Shown: piece by piece, positions 36,735 to 45,976 of the stretch
How positions within the stretch are numbered: position 1 is the stretch's first letter
Layout: each line of letters begins with the position of its first letter
Source: Cellvibrio mixtus subsp. mixtus J3-8
Lineage (GTDB): Bacteria > Pseudomonadota > Gammaproteobacteria > Pseudomonadales > Cellvibrionaceae
Assembly: GCF_000766945.1 (NCBI RefSeq)
Contig: NZ_KN266208.1
Coordinates: 284,604-348,603, forward strand
Length of the DNA stretch: 64,000 nt
Direction of reading: 5' to 3'
Position numbers and translations under genes: made by a program
The notes under the pieces: model-generated
Seen by the model: the letters and a program-made list of their open reading frames with translations, nothing else
Database searches by the model: none
What the model was told of the DNA's origin: nothing

Positions 36735-37196
36735 TTAATTTCTAAAACTGTCTGTAATAAAATCAAACCAATCAGGATTTTTCTGCGCTTCTTCCGCCCA
36801 TCCCTGATCCCACTCATCGTGAGTAAATATATCCAGGCCTGAATAAGGATTTTCTCGATAATGTTGTTTATTTAAAAAAGCGCGACGCCCTGCCGCGCGA
36901 GCAGAGTTATCGTTGACTGTTTGAGGCGAAACAGGCCCTGCCTCATCTTCTTTATATGCTGACCAGTGTTTCTCTTCAATTTGGCGGCGCATAAAACTCA
37001 CAATCGCAAATGCTGGCGCACTTTGGCAAAAAGAGTCTACGGGTAATGAGCCTATTTTTTTCACTCTAAATTCGAAGCCGTTGAATAGTTCGTTATTTTT
37101 ATTTTTCGAAAAAATGGAAAAACAATTATTTGATTCATCATCAGCAATGTGAATATCGACTTCTTCACCATCTATTTCAAAACTATCTACGATCAT
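36735..37196 (-). CDS. Hypothetical protein with RMF-like C-terminal motif
   Basis: 153 residues; ATG at 37196 has GGAG six bases upstream (the GTG at 37199 is too close). The N-terminal 80 residues form a mixed alpha/beta domain I do not recognise. The C-terminal part (GRRAFLNKQHYRENPYSG then HDEWDQGWAEE) matches the NPY...W..GW pattern of ribosome modulation factor and CrpP-like small proteins. RMF binds ribosomes in stationary phase; a similar role here is speculative. Operon with the CinA-like gene. Confidence 0.6.
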   Translation of the reverse strand: MIVDSFEIDGEEVDIHIADDESNNCFSIFSKNKNNELFNGFEFRVKKIGSLPVDSFCQSAPAFAIVSFMRRQIEEKHWSAYKEDEAGPVSPQTVNDNSARAAGRRAFLNKQHYRENPYSGLDIFTHDEWDQGWAEEAQKNPDWFDFITDSFRN

Positions 37197-37331
37197 CACT
37201 ACTCCGCCGCAATAATCCTACATTCAGTAAATAAAAGTGAAAACACCAGGCTGCAACTTTTCAAAGTGCACTGCTGTCACTAAAGAGACAACATTTTTTA
37301 CATTACCAGATGTGTATCTAATTTGTTGACC

Positions 37332-37402
37332 GTCATCTTATCCCAAAAGTTCAGCAGTCATCTTATTCATCAAAATAAGAAATCCTGCAAAGAAAAGATG
37401 AC
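37332..37402. promoter_or_regulatory. Three GTCATCTT sites upstream of the SDR gene
   Basis: GTCATCTTAT occurs at 37332-37341 and 37357-37366 (25-base period), and AAGATGAC in inverse at 37395-37402, all in the 230-base gap between the divergent genes. This may be an operator for a regulator; no known consensus recognised. Confidence 0.3.
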
Positions 37403-37429
37403 ATTTTTTATTTCAGGAGGTAATGAACC

Positions 37430-38332
37430 ATGAGCAAAATTGACCAATATACGATGCAGGACCCTCGCACCCAATATCCGTTGATTAAAGGATTTGACGA
37501 CAAAATGCAGCCAGAACCCGGCCTTGATAAAATATTAAAACCCCAGGCTGACCACGGTGAAAATACATATCGCGGTTCTGGAAGGCTTGCCGGGCGCAAA
37601 GCATTAATTACCGGCGGTGATTCCGGCATTGGCCGTGCTGTAGCATTAGCATTTGCACGAGAAGGTGCAGATGTAGTGATTAATTATCTTCCAAGCGAAG
37701 AAGCAGATGCACAGGATACATTGCGATTAATTAGCGAATCCGGCAATAAAGCATTTGCATTTCCCGGCGATATTACCGACGAAAATTTTTGTAAAAAACT
37801 GGTAGAAAAAACCGTGGGTGCACTTGGCTCCATCGACATCCTCGTCAATAACGCCGCCAAGCAACAATTTGTAGAAAACGTGGAAGATATTACCACTGCG
37901 GAATTTACGAAAATTTATTCGACCAATGTCTTTGCTACATTCTGGATTACCAAAGCGGCAGTCCCCCATATGCCACCAGGCTCCAGTATTATTAACAATA
38001 CGTCGATTCAATCGTATCAGCCGTCGGCAGGCCTTCTCGCCTACTCATCCACCAAAGGTGCAATCACCGCCTTCACTAAAAGCCTTGCAAAAACACTGAT
38101 TGAAAAAGGCATTCGCGTAAATGCAGTTGCCCCTGGACCAGTATGGACACCGTTGCAACAAAGTGGTGGCCAGCCACCGGAAAAATTGAAAAGCTTCGGT
38201 GAGAAAACACCAATGGGTCGCCCCGGACAACCCGCCGAGGTTGCACCTGCGTTTGTGTTCCTCGCTTCACAGGAATCCAGTTACATCACCGCCGAAGTAA
38301 TTGGAGTGACCGGCGGACAACATACACCGTAA
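37430..38332 (+). CDS. SDR-family oxidoreductase, general-stress type
   Basis: 300 residues with an AGGAGG ribosome site. A 45-residue N-terminal extension (with QDPRTQYPLIKGFDDKMQPEPG) is typical of the YghA/GsiB-39-type SDRs annotated as glucose/ribitol-like or general stress dehydrogenases. The NAD(P) loop is TGGDSGIGRAVALAFA, then NNAAKQ, the catalytic serine in NTSIQSY, YSSTKGA (Tyr-Lys), and VAPGPVWTPL. The physiological substrate is unknown. It is monocistronic with its own terminator. Confidence 0.9.
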   Translation: MSKIDQYTMQDPRTQYPLIKGFDDKMQPEPGLDKILKPQADHGENTYRGSGRLAGRKALITGGDSGIGRAVALAFAREGADVVINYLPSEEADAQDTLRLISESGNKAFAFPGDITDENFCKKLVEKTVGALGSIDILVNNAAKQQFVENVEDITTAEFTKIYSTNVFATFWITKAAVPHMPPGSSIINNTSIQSYQPSAGLLAYSSTKGAITAFTKSLAKTLIEKGIRVNAVAPGPVWTPLQQSGGQPPEKLKSFGEKTPMGRPGQPAEVAPAFVFLASQESSYITAEVIGVTGGQHTP

Positions 38333-38350
38333 AGATATGACGATTTAACT

Positions 38351-38386
38351 AGCATTGAATTAAAGTTATTTACTTCAATGCTTTTC
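38351..38386 (+). terminator. Terminator of the SDR gene
   Basis: AGCATTGAA (38351-38359) pairs with TTCAATGCT (38374-38382), followed by TTTCTTCT. It starts 18 bases after the SDR stop. Confidence 0.75.
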
Positions 38387-38473
38387 TTCTTATGTTTTTT
38401 TGGAGCTTTACCTCAGCCAGAAATATGAATATTAAATTACGACGATGTGGGATGTGAGATGTTAACCAAACAC

Positions 38474-38520
38474 AAAAATATTATGCCAGCCAATACTCCC
38501 AAGAGATTGGCTGGCATAAT
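38474..38520 (-). terminator. Terminator hairpin of the outer-membrane barrel gene
   Basis: Perfect 14-base stem (38480-38493 with 38507-38520; ATTATGCCAGCCAA and its complement) and a 13-base loop. On the minus strand it is followed by ATTTTTG. It lies about 150 bases after the stop at 38672. Confidence 0.7.
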
Positions 38521-38671
38521 AGTTCTGTACACGAATATAATTAGCTGATCATCCTGAATTTATTTACCATCCTTTAACGCTAACGCCTGGCTGTATGAGT
38601 AACCTGGATTCATTTTAAATTAATCATTTCAAGCCATTTGCTAACCCAATTACTTTTAACCTTATGTGCGT

Positions 38672-39253
38672 TTAAAAGGTAAACTGGATATTTACGTTAG
38701 CGTAGTCAACATCCATATCAATTGAGCTGGTTTGTAATACGTCAATTTCATCGCGTGAAATTTCAAAATTAAAACGCTCATATTCCAGTCTTAAATCCAG
38801 ATGCTCTGCCAAACGGAATTTGGCACCAACGCCCCAGAAGGTCTCGTCACCATCATAATCATCGCTCAGCACAAATGCCTGGGTATCGATGTTAGCGTCA
38901 GCATCCCACCACAATTGACCGCCTTTGGCATACACTGAAAAACCTTCAGTAACTGGCAACTCAAGAATCAGGTCCAGCGCTTTTCCTTTTGCATCAAAAT
39001 TTAATGCACCGTTATTCGCATCATCGAAATCAATGTATTGCGCTTCCAGACCGATGTACTCATTAAATTTCACCACAGCAAATATTTTTTTTGCGGCTTC
39101 ATCTTCATCAAAGTCTTCATCTTTTAGTTTTGTTACTCCGTAACCGGCACCAATTGAGAATTCCGGATTTAATCTCCAGTTATCATCTGATTGGGCTGCT
39201 ACTGCAGAAGAAAATAAACCTGCGCATAAAACTAACATTGTTTTTTTGATCAT
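38672..39253 (-). CDS. Small outer-membrane beta-barrel protein
   Basis: 193 residues. A signal peptide ends near residue 20 (AVAAQ). The mature part shows eight likely amphipathic strands (FSIGAGYGVTKL, KIFAVVKFNEYIGLEAQYIDF, ALDLILELP, FSVYAKGGQLWW, TFWGVGAKFRL, LDLRLEYERFNF) and ends in NVNIQFTF, with the C-terminal Phe required for BAM recognition. It resembles the OmpA-like/OprF N-terminal barrel group. Function unknown. Start has GGAG seven bases upstream. Confidence 0.82.
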   Translation of the reverse strand: MIKKTMLVLCAGLFSSAVAAQSDDNWRLNPEFSIGAGYGVTKLKDEDFDEDEAAKKIFAVVKFNEYIGLEAQYIDFDDANNGALNFDAKGKALDLILELPVTEGFSVYAKGGQLWWDADANIDTQAFVLSDDYDGDETFWGVGAKFRLAEHLDLRLEYERFNFEISRDEIDVLQTSSIDMDVDYANVNIQFTF

Positions 39254-39550
39254 GATTTTTCTCCATTTTTAATGTACGACATGATCTACAACGCAAATGC
39301 TGTACCAATCACAAACAGAAAGTGAAAATGACGATTTACCTGCTAAAACGGCAGGTTTTTCACCCAAATAGCGCAATTTATTACAAGGAAAAAATACAGA
39401 AAGGAGAAATATGCAGGGAATTCCGGTAATTATTACAAATCAAAGAGGCCTGGCCGGAATATAAACTTATGATCGTTAACTACAGTTTTTGCCTGTCACT
39501 CAACCCCTCACCGTCCATGGCAAGGCATTTAATATCAGCAAGTGCAATAT

Positions 39551-41140
39551 TTAAAGGGTAAAGATTCCCTGGCTACGCAGGTAATCTTCGTAGTTGCCGT
39601 GGAAATCAATAAGACCGGTTGGCTGCATATCAATAATGCGTGTTGCCAACGAAGATACAAATTCGCGGTCATGGCTTACAAAAATCAAGGTACCGGGATA
39701 GTTTTCCAACGCCAGGTTTAACGCTTCAATAGATTCCATATCCAAATGGTTGGTCGGCTCATCCATTAACAATACGTTAGGATTTACCAGGCTGAGCTTG
39801 CCAAAAAGCATCCGGCCCTTCTCGCCCCCCGATAACACTTTAACGTTTTTCTTTACCTCATCATTTGAAAACAGCATGCGGCCTAATGCACCGCGCACCA
39901 ACTGCTCGTCACCTTTGGTCCATTGTTTCATCCAGTCGAACAGGTTGCTGTCATCGGCGAAATCCGCCGCGTGATCCTGTGCGAAATAACCGATCTCGGC
40001 TTGCTCGGCCCATTTCACAGTGCCGCTATCCGGCTGCAAATCGCCATATAAACAACGCAGCAGTGTGGTTTTACCCGCGCCGTTAGGACCGATAATAGCG
40101 ATGCGCTCACCCGCTTCCACTTGCAAACTTAAATCGGTAAACAGCGGGCGGTCATAGCCTTTGCTCACTTGTTCAAGGGTAACGGCCTGGCGATGTAATT
40201 TTTTGTTCTGCACAAATTTAATGTAAGGGCTGACACGGCTTGATGGTTTGATGTCGTCCAACTGGATTTTTTCAATTTGGCGCGCGCGCGAGGTAGCCTG
40301 CTTGGCCTTGGAAGCGTTCGCCGAGAAGCGGCTTACGAAGGTTTGCAGCTCGGCAATTTGCGCTTTTTTCTTGGCGTTTTCATTAAGTAGCTTTTCGCGT
40401 GCTTGTGTGGACGCCATCATGTAGTCGTCGTAATTACCGGGGTAAACGCGCAGTTCGCCGTAATCCAGGTCTGCCATATGGGTGCAAACGGAGTTCAGGA
40501 AGTGGCGGTCATGCGAAATGATAATGATGGTGCTGTTGCGCTCCACCAGGATGTTTTCCAGCCAGCGGATGGTGTTGATATCCAGGTTGTTGGTCGGTTC
40601 GTCCAACAGCAATACTTCCGGATCAGAAAACAGCGCCTGCGCCAGCAGCACACGCAACTTCCAGCCCGGCGCTACAGCGCTCATTGGGCCGAAATGCTGG
40701 TCGATAGGAATATCCAGGCCCAGTAATAATTCACCCGCGCGGGATTCAGCGGTATACCCGTCCATTTCTGCAAACGCGACTTCCAGCTCCGCCACGCGCA
40801 TACCGTCCTCTTCACTCATGTCCGGCAATGCATAAATACGGTCACGCTCGGCTTTTACCGCCCAGAGTTCGGTGTGCCCCATGATGACGGTATCCACCAC
40901 CGAGTAATCTTCGTAGGCGAATTGATCCTGCTTCAACTTACCCAAACGGGTGTTGGGCTCCAGCATCACCTGGCCTGCCGAGGGGTCAAGATCGCCCCCC
41001 AGAATTTTCATAAAGGTGGATTTACCGCAACCGTTGGCGCCGATCAGGCCATAGCGGTTGCCGTTATTGAATTTGACGGAGACATTTTCAAAAAGGGGCT
41101 TTGCACCAAATTGCATGGTGATATTGGCGGTGGAAATCAC
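39551..41140 (-). CDS. ybiT: ABC-F family ATPase YbiT
   Basis: 529 residues with two ATP-binding cassettes and no membrane segment. Walker A motifs are GANGCGKST and GPNGAGKTT; signature/Walker B blocks are [32 protein letters not shown] and [32 protein letters not shown]. The linker between cassettes ([11 protein letters not shown]) is the P-site tRNA interaction motif of ABC-F factors. It is colinear with E. coli YbiT, which acts on stalled ribosomes. The start is GTG, giving [12 protein letters not shown]. It is a single gene. Confidence 0.95.
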   Translation of the reverse strand: MISTANITMQFGAKPLFENVSVKFNNGNRYGLIGANGCGKSTFMKILGGDLDPSAGQVMLEPNTRLGKLKQDQFAYEDYSVVDTVIMGHTELWAVKAERDRIYALPDMSEEDGMRVAELEVAFAEMDGYTAESRAGELLLGLDIPIDQHFGPMSAVAPGWKLRVLLAQALFSDPEVLLLDEPTNNLDINTIRWLENILVERNSTIIIISHDRHFLNSVCTHMADLDYGELRVYPGNYDDYMMASTQAREKLLNENAKKKAQIAELQTFVSRFSANASKAKQATSRARQIEKIQLDDIKPSSRVSPYIKFVQNKKLHRQAVTLEQVSKGYDRPLFTDLSLQVEAGERIAIIGPNGAGKTTLLRCLYGDLQPDSGTVKWAEQAEIGYFAQDHAADFADDSNLFDWMKQWTKGDEQLVRGALGRMLFSNDEVKKNVKVLSGGEKGRMLFGKLSLVNPNVLLMDEPTNHLDMESIEALNLALENYPGTLIFVSHDREFVSSLATRIIDMQPTGLIDFHGNYEDYLRSQGIFTL

Positions 41141-41249
41141 GGATATATTCTCTGGAAGCTACGACTAATAAAGGGAAAACACGATTAACGGATTTGAAAG
41201 GCGCGCATTTTAGCCTAGTTGGGAGCCAGGCAGGGATTTTTATTGGCTA

Positions 41250-41277
41250 TAAAAAAGCCCGCATCGTGCAGGCTTTT
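41250..41277 (-). terminator. Terminator of the PstS-like/porin/chemoreceptor genes
   Basis: Stem AAAAAGCC-C-GCA / TGC-A-GGCTTTTT with one mismatch; on the minus strand TTTTTTAT follows. It lies about 100 bases after the stop at 41375. Confidence 0.75.
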
Positions 41278-41374
41278 TCCGACAGGACGATGGGCACATT
41301 AAGGTGATTGAATACCAGCGTCCACAGCGCTGGAATCGGCATCACCAACACGGGCCCTGCATCGATGTAACAAC

Positions 41375-41800
41375 CTAAGGGACTTTAAACACAACCTTTA
41401 CCGAAGCATCGACTGCACTACTATCGATATAACCAATCATGTTCGGGTTTGCCGCGATTAACGCCTTTACTGCGGCGTCATCTCCACCGTCTTTGGGGGG
41501 AGTTCCCTTGCCGGTAAAGACGAGTTGTGACCAATAGGCTTTATATTGGCTGGCATTTTTTTTACACACGGACTCATTGAATTTATCGCGCGCGGCAGAA
41601 CCTTCATTCTGGTTGATGGGCACAGCCTGGGTACCGCCGGGAAAGCTTTTGGCTTTGCCCAGAAACAGCCGTGATACATCGTCTTCAGTGAGCGACGATA
41701 CGCTCAGGGTTGGATGTACAATCACCGCAATTTCAGCCAACGCTACATTGGCCGTAGCCAGTACAAAAATCATCGCGAGAGAATTGAGCAGTTTTTTCAT
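41375..41800 (-). CDS. Short PstS-like periplasmic phosphate-binding protein
   Basis: 141 residues, about half of a full PstS. A signal peptide ends after ALA at about residue 22. The mature protein starts IAVIVHPTLSVSSLTEDDVSRLFLGKAKSFPGG and carries PINQNEGSAARDKFNESV and NMIGYIDSSAVDASVKVVFKV, the core of the phosphate-binding superfamily. No permease or ATPase genes accompany it. It is 15 bases downstream of a porin gene, in the order chemoreceptor-porin-binding protein. It probably delivers a ligand signal rather than feeding an ABC transporter; this is inferred. Confidence 0.82.
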   Translation of the reverse strand: MKKLLNSLAMIFVLATANVALAEIAVIVHPTLSVSSLTEDDVSRLFLGKAKSFPGGTQAVPINQNEGSAARDKFNESVCKKNASQYKAYWSQLVFTGKGTPPKDGGDDAAVKALIAANPNMIGYIDSSAVDASVKVVFKVP

Positions 41801-41815
41801 GATGTCACCTCCCTC

Positions 41816-43039
41816 TTAAAACACAGTTTGAACTGCGACAGAAAATACTTTTTGTTGCCCGCTGACAACAGTGCCATCGACAAGCACGCTATCCGGGCTA
41901 TCGATATCATCAATCTGGAATTTGATCGCAGTACCCGTTGTGACATCCCAACGGGTACCGAGCGTGAGTACATCCCGTTCAATGGCTTGGGAGTTCGCAA
42001 TGGCTTGCAAGGTGCCAATCAGGAAATTGGTGCTGCCAACGACAGGTAAGGGTTGGCCGACAGGAATTCCCGTTTCCGGATGGGTTGCTTCATCTTTCGC
42101 TTTCGCGGCCGTGAGATGAATTAACCAATCACCGGCACGCACCCCCACCATCACATATTCGCGAATATTTTTTGAAAGGATTGCATCGCCCGGATCAAAC
42201 TCCACGTGTTCAGCCGCAGCCACAAATCGCCCGGTATCGATATTGATGCCGACTTCCGCAAACGTAACGTCATCTTCCTCAACCAATACACGATCCGCAT
42301 TACTATTGAAGCCAAAAGTACGCAACGTATTTACAAAACTACCCAATGTCGCTGTTTGGCTGATAGGAATACCGGTGACATCAATTGTTAAATCTGCCTG
42401 GTGATATGCTGCGCGCAATGTCCACCAATCTTTGCCAAGCGTACCGGACAAGCCAATCTGGTTACGCGTTTCTGCATCCGCAGGGGCGCCGCTTAAAACA
42501 AGGTCATCCGTGAAACTGCCAAAATAAGCTTGCAAACTCGTATCAAAAATTCCGAGTGTACCGGTGAGATAAACATCAACACCATCCACGTTATTGAATG
42601 GCAAGTAATACACTTCCTGCGGTGGTGTAATCCACGCATAGGAATAGCCCACATCAAGAAAATCGGAATACATATAGAACGGAGTGCGCAAACGGCCGGC
42701 GCGCACTTTTACAAAATCATTTGCTTGCCAACTGAGGTACGCCCATTCCGCATCGACTTCATAATCATTGTTGCTGCGCGCAATCAATTGTGCAGTTGCG
42801 GTCACTTTTTCGTTGATTTGCCCGGACACTTGCAACCCCAGCAAATTGCGATCGAATGTTAAATCCTCCTCGTCATATCCGCCGTACGCTACCGCATCTT
42901 CATCGTCGAGCATGCCGCCACCGACTGATAAAAAACCGGAGAAATTAACATCGCTGGCACAGGCAAAAGGCGCAGCCATTACGAGCGCAATTGTCCAGGC
43001 CAGGTGGTTTTTTTTACGATTTGAGCTGATTTTTTTCAT
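41816..43039 (-). CDS. Outer-membrane porin-like protein
   Basis: 407 residues from the ATG at 43039, which follows GAGGAG; the frame is open another 65 codons upstream without a ribosome site. A signal peptide ends in ACAS near residue 29. The mature sequence begins DVNFSGFLSVGGGMLDDED and runs as long amphipathic strands (TATAQLIARSNNDYEVDAEWAYLSWQ; VRAGRLRTPFYMYSDFLDVGY), ending in VFSVAVQTVF with terminal Phe. It is a predicted 16-stranded barrel related to general porins. A role in uptake of the ligand of the next gene is inferred from linkage. Confidence 0.82.
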   Translation of the reverse strand: MKKISSNRKKNHLAWTIALVMAAPFACASDVNFSGFLSVGGGMLDDEDAVAYGGYDEEDLTFDRNLLGLQVSGQINEKVTATAQLIARSNNDYEVDAEWAYLSWQANDFVKVRAGRLRTPFYMYSDFLDVGYSYAWITPPQEVYYLPFNNVDGVDVYLTGTLGIFDTSLQAYFGSFTDDLVLSGAPADAETRNQIGLSGTLGKDWWTLRAAYHQADLTIDVTGIPISQTATLGSFVNTLRTFGFNSNADRVLVEEDDVTFAEVGINIDTGRFVAAAEHVEFDPGDAILSKNIREYVMVGVRAGDWLIHLTAAKAKDEATHPETGIPVGQPLPVVGSTNFLIGTLQAIANSQAIERDVLTLGTRWDVTTGTAIKFQIDDIDSPDSVLVDGTVVSGQQKVFSVAVQTVF

Positions 43040-43154
43040 TGCGTTGCCACTCCTCTTGTTGCGCACGCGCCTGTGCATGAACTCCTTGAAAAATCCTTCT
43101 TGTCCACGCGTTGTGTGGGCAAGATAAAAATCTTGTACGCTGGCTGATGTGAAA

Positions 43155-44765
43155 CTACACGCGAAATTGCCCCGCAATTTTGCGTAATGCTTCGCTGATA
43201 TGGCCAATATCGTGGCTGATTTCGTCCAGCTCATTAGTAGTGCTGGTGACTAACTGGGTATTGTGATAAATGCCATTTACATGTTCAGAGACATGCGCAA
43301 ATGTCACCGTTTGTTCCTGGGTTGCTGCCGCAATTTTTTCATTAATACTGCTGATGGTTTCCACGTTATTCAAAATGGAGTTGAGTACTTCGCCGGAAGC
43401 TGCCGTGGCTTCCACACCGCGATTGGCGCGCTCCACACTGCCTTGCATTGCTGTCACAGCACTGGCCGATACAGAGCGCAATTCGCTAATCACTTTATGA
43501 ATTTCTTCGGTTGCCTGACGCGTGCGCACCGCAAGTCCGCGCACTTCATCTGCCACTACTGCAAAGCCTCGCCCGTGTTCGCCGGCGCGCGCCGCTTCAA
43601 TCGCGGCATTCAATGCCAGCAAATTGGTTTGCTCGGCAACGTTTTGAATCGTGTTAAGTAACTGCCCTACATCGGAAGAAAACTCTTCAAAACGGTTCAC
43701 AACATTGGCCGCGCTACGCACTTCCTCCGCGAGCGTACTAATGGTGGCAACATTGGCAGCGAGAGTATCTTTTCCCTGCGCAGCGGCGGAGCTGGCATCT
43801 TGTGCCTGCGATGATGCATGGCCGGCAAACTCTGCAATTTCATTTACCGTTTTCATCAATTCTTCAATTGATGCGCGCATCGCCGAAATAGCACGCGCCT
43901 GTTCGTTAATTCGCCCGAGATTCTGGGTACTGGAATTGGTGAGGCGCGAAGCTACCCGCGTTAAACCACTTACATCCTGGCTGACAGTGGCAAAAGAGCC
44001 ATGCAGTTTTTCTACGAATGCATTGAAATATTTAACAAGGTAAAGAATTTCATCGTGCCCGCGATAATTAATGCGTTTGGTTAAATCACCGGCACCGGAT
44101 GACATTTCCTTAAGTGACGACGTGACTTCATTAATACTGGATGTAATTGAACGACTGATGATTGAACTGACGATCAATAACGCGATTACTGCACACACCG
44201 CAATTGCCAGCGCAATACGTCCGGCACTTTTTGAAGAATCAACAGTTTCACTAATGGAACTGGTAAATTCGCGGGTGGTTGTTTCTTTCATCGTGGACAA
44301 CGATTTGCGCAACGCTTTCAATTTTTCAGCATTCGCAGCTGCTTCTACACTCACTTTTTCATAATCGACATTACCGCCAATAAAATTTTTGGCAATGCGC
44401 GATGCAGTGCTGTACCAATCCTGTAATAGCTCATCGATTTTTTGGACCTCATCAGCAAGGTCGGCATTTAAACTGGAGAGTTTTTGCAAATTTCCACGAA
44501 TTTCCTGGTAGTGTTTATCCGCGTGTTCCAACGCAGACTCATCACCCGTAGTAACCGATCCATTAATTTGTTGCTCCATTAATAATAAAGAACCAAGGTT
44601 TACGGTGGTTAATTCAAGGGTCGGGTAAAGCTGGCGTTCAACCTGAGCCAGACGGCCACTATTTTTGTGTTCAATCCACTGTGAATAACCCTGGCTGATG
44701 ACAAAACCCAGTAATGCGATTGTCACCAGCAACATGAGTTTCTTTGCAATCGTCAAGCGGAGCAT
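43155..44765 (-). CDS. Methyl-accepting chemotaxis protein
   Basis: 536 residues. The N-terminal membrane helix is near 10-27 and a four-helix-bundle sensor of about 150 residues follows ([26 protein letters not shown]). A second helix lies at about 183-205, with HAMP after it. The signalling tip contains [21 protein letters not shown] and [17 protein letters not shown]. No CheR-tethering pentapeptide is visible at the C-terminus (RKIAGQFRV). It is followed by porin and PstS-like genes on the same strand; the 115-base gap may hold another promoter. Ligand unknown. Confidence 0.92.
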   Translation of the reverse strand: MLRLTIAKKLMLLVTIALLGFVISQGYSQWIEHKNSGRLAQVERQLYPTLELTTVNLGSLLLMEQQINGSVTTGDESALEHADKHYQEIRGNLQKLSSLNADLADEVQKIDELLQDWYSTASRIAKNFIGGNVDYEKVSVEAAANAEKLKALRKSLSTMKETTTREFTSSISETVDSSKSAGRIALAIAVCAVIALLIVSSIISRSITSSINEVTSSLKEMSSGAGDLTKRINYRGHDEILYLVKYFNAFVEKLHGSFATVSQDVSGLTRVASRLTNSSTQNLGRINEQARAISAMRASIEELMKTVNEIAEFAGHASSQAQDASSAAAQGKDTLAANVATISTLAEEVRSAANVVNRFEEFSSDVGQLLNTIQNVAEQTNLLALNAAIEAARAGEHGRGFAVVADEVRGLAVRTRQATEEIHKVISELRSVSASAVTAMQGSVERANRGVEATAASGEVLNSILNNVETISSINEKIAAATQEQTVTFAHVSEHVNGIYHNTQLVTSTTNELDEISHDIGHISEALRKIAGQFRV

Positions 44766-44956
44766 TACCAGGCCTCAAATGAACGCGATTATTTTTTACG
44801 TCAGTCGGGCGATAAAAATTATCAGGGTCGTAAAATAATCGGGGGATCTCGTTAATATTCATTTGGGTATAGCAGCCGACTATAAAATGCGCAAACACCA
44901 TAGGTGTTTTACGCAGCCGTGGGCTAAATGAACGATTTATATAACGATAGAAGTGA

Positions 44957-44998
44957 TAAAAAAAAATCGCATAATCACTAAATGTGATTACGCGATTT
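44957..44998 (-). terminator. Terminator of the ECF sigma operon
   Basis: Stem AAATCGC-TAATCAC / GTGATTA-GCGATTT with one A/C mismatch. On the minus strand it is followed by a run of T. It lies 30 bases after the stop at 45027. Confidence 0.82.
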
Positions 44999-45026
44999 AT
45001 TGCCAGCGCGTCAAAAAGTCAGCGAA

Positions 45027-45362
45027 TTAGAGAGCGGAAGAACGACGCAAAACCCATAACAGGGGCAAGGTGACTGCAAGCAACATTAGCCCTAGCAACA
45101 CCGCCATCACGCTGGTACCAGAAGAGGTTAACCACCAACCGTAAGCAGGGCGAACCAGGTCGCGCCAGGGCAATTGGCTAGCGACCAGCAAGGCAATGAG
45201 GGTTACCGGCACCGCCATGATTAAACGCTCTAACCAGGGATTCAAGCGCTGCCTGGCAGGCAGGCTTGCCATCACTCCCGCCGTAAAATCACCATCTTCG
45301 ATATAGCTGCTATTGCGCTGCAATTGCTGCGCGAGGAAATCATCAAACGATTTACCGCTCAT
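45027..45362 (-). CDS. Predicted anti-sigma-like membrane protein
   Basis: 111 residues. The N-terminal 40 residues read MSGKSFDDFLAQQLQRNSSYIEDGDFTAGVMASLPARQ, similar to the opening of DUF5056/anti-sigma-like proteins, and two hydrophobic helices follow (about 47-65 and 80-103). It lies 60 bases after an ECF sigma gene on the same strand, the place of an anti-sigma factor. No ZAS/ASD zinc motif (HxxxCxxC) is present, so the inhibitory role is inferred from position only. Confidence 0.7.
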   Translation of the reverse strand: MSGKSFDDFLAQQLQRNSSYIEDGDFTAGVMASLPARQRLNPWLERLIMAVPVTLIALLVASQLPWRDLVRPAYGWWLTSSGTSVMAVLLGLMLLAVTLPLLWVLRRSSAL

Positions 45363-45422
45363 AGAACACCTCTGAACATTTCTACAGCACTTGTTACCAA
45401 GATCCGGGTTCGCATCATTAGA

Positions 45423-45971
45423 TTACTCCGGAAGCGCGTCCTGCCAGGATGAAAGCAAGGTTTGTAGTTTCTGTTTACCGCGATTGATATGGGTTTTTAC
45501 GGTTCCCAGCGGAATCCCCATAATAGTCGCCGCTTCTTCATGAGAAAAGCCATCCTCAAAGCATAGCCGGATAGCGAGCTGCTGCCCGGCACTCAGGGTT
45601 TGCATGGCCGCCTCGACATCTTTGCGGGCATGGAATTGTTGCAAAGCACATTGGTCTGCTTCCACCTCCTCGTTCTCATCCAGCTCACACCATTCAATTT
45701 TTTTTGCACGCCAGCGATTGGCGGCAATGTTGAATGCAATGCGATACAACCAGGTAGAAAACTTGGATTCTGCGCGGAACGCGCCCAGCGCCGCATAGGC
45801 CTTCATGAAGGTCTCCTGCGCCAGATCGTCCGCGAGGTGGGTATCGCCGTTGCACAGTCGCCGCGCCCATGTGCGCAGTTGCGACTGGTAGCGCAAAACC
45901 AGCTGCGCGAAGGCATGCTGGTCTTTACGGTTAACCACCCGCGCAATCAATTCCTGATCGGGAACTGACAT
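45423..45971 (-). CDS. ECF-type RNA polymerase sigma factor
   Basis: 182 residues. Region 2 is DLAQETFMKAYAALGAFRAESKFSTWLYRIAFNIAANRWR, and region 4 is LSAGQQLAIRLCFEDGFSHEEAATIMGIPLGTVKTHINRGKQ with a complete helix-turn-helix. The five-base gap to the DUF6249 gene upstream shows cotranscription. Regulation is presumably by the membrane protein encoded downstream. The regulon cannot be read from the window; the mrcB gene upstream of the operon is suggestive of envelope functions. Confidence 0.92.
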   Translation of the reverse strand: MSVPDQELIARVVNRKDQHAFAQLVLRYQSQLRTWARRLCNGDTHLADDLAQETFMKAYAALGAFRAESKFSTWLYRIAFNIAANRWRAKKIEWCELDENEEVEADQCALQQFHARKDVEAAMQTLSAGQQLAIRLCFEDGFSHEEAATIMGIPLGTVKTHINRGKQKLQTLLSSWQDALPE

Positions 45972-45976
45972 GCGTA

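Larger units (their letters stand above)
38333..38671. other. 339-bp convergent gap with two terminators
   Basis: Lies between the SDR gene (plus) and the barrel gene (minus). It contains the SDR terminator (38351-38386) and a minus-strand terminator hairpin (38474-38520). Nothing else is recognised. Confidence 0.6.
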
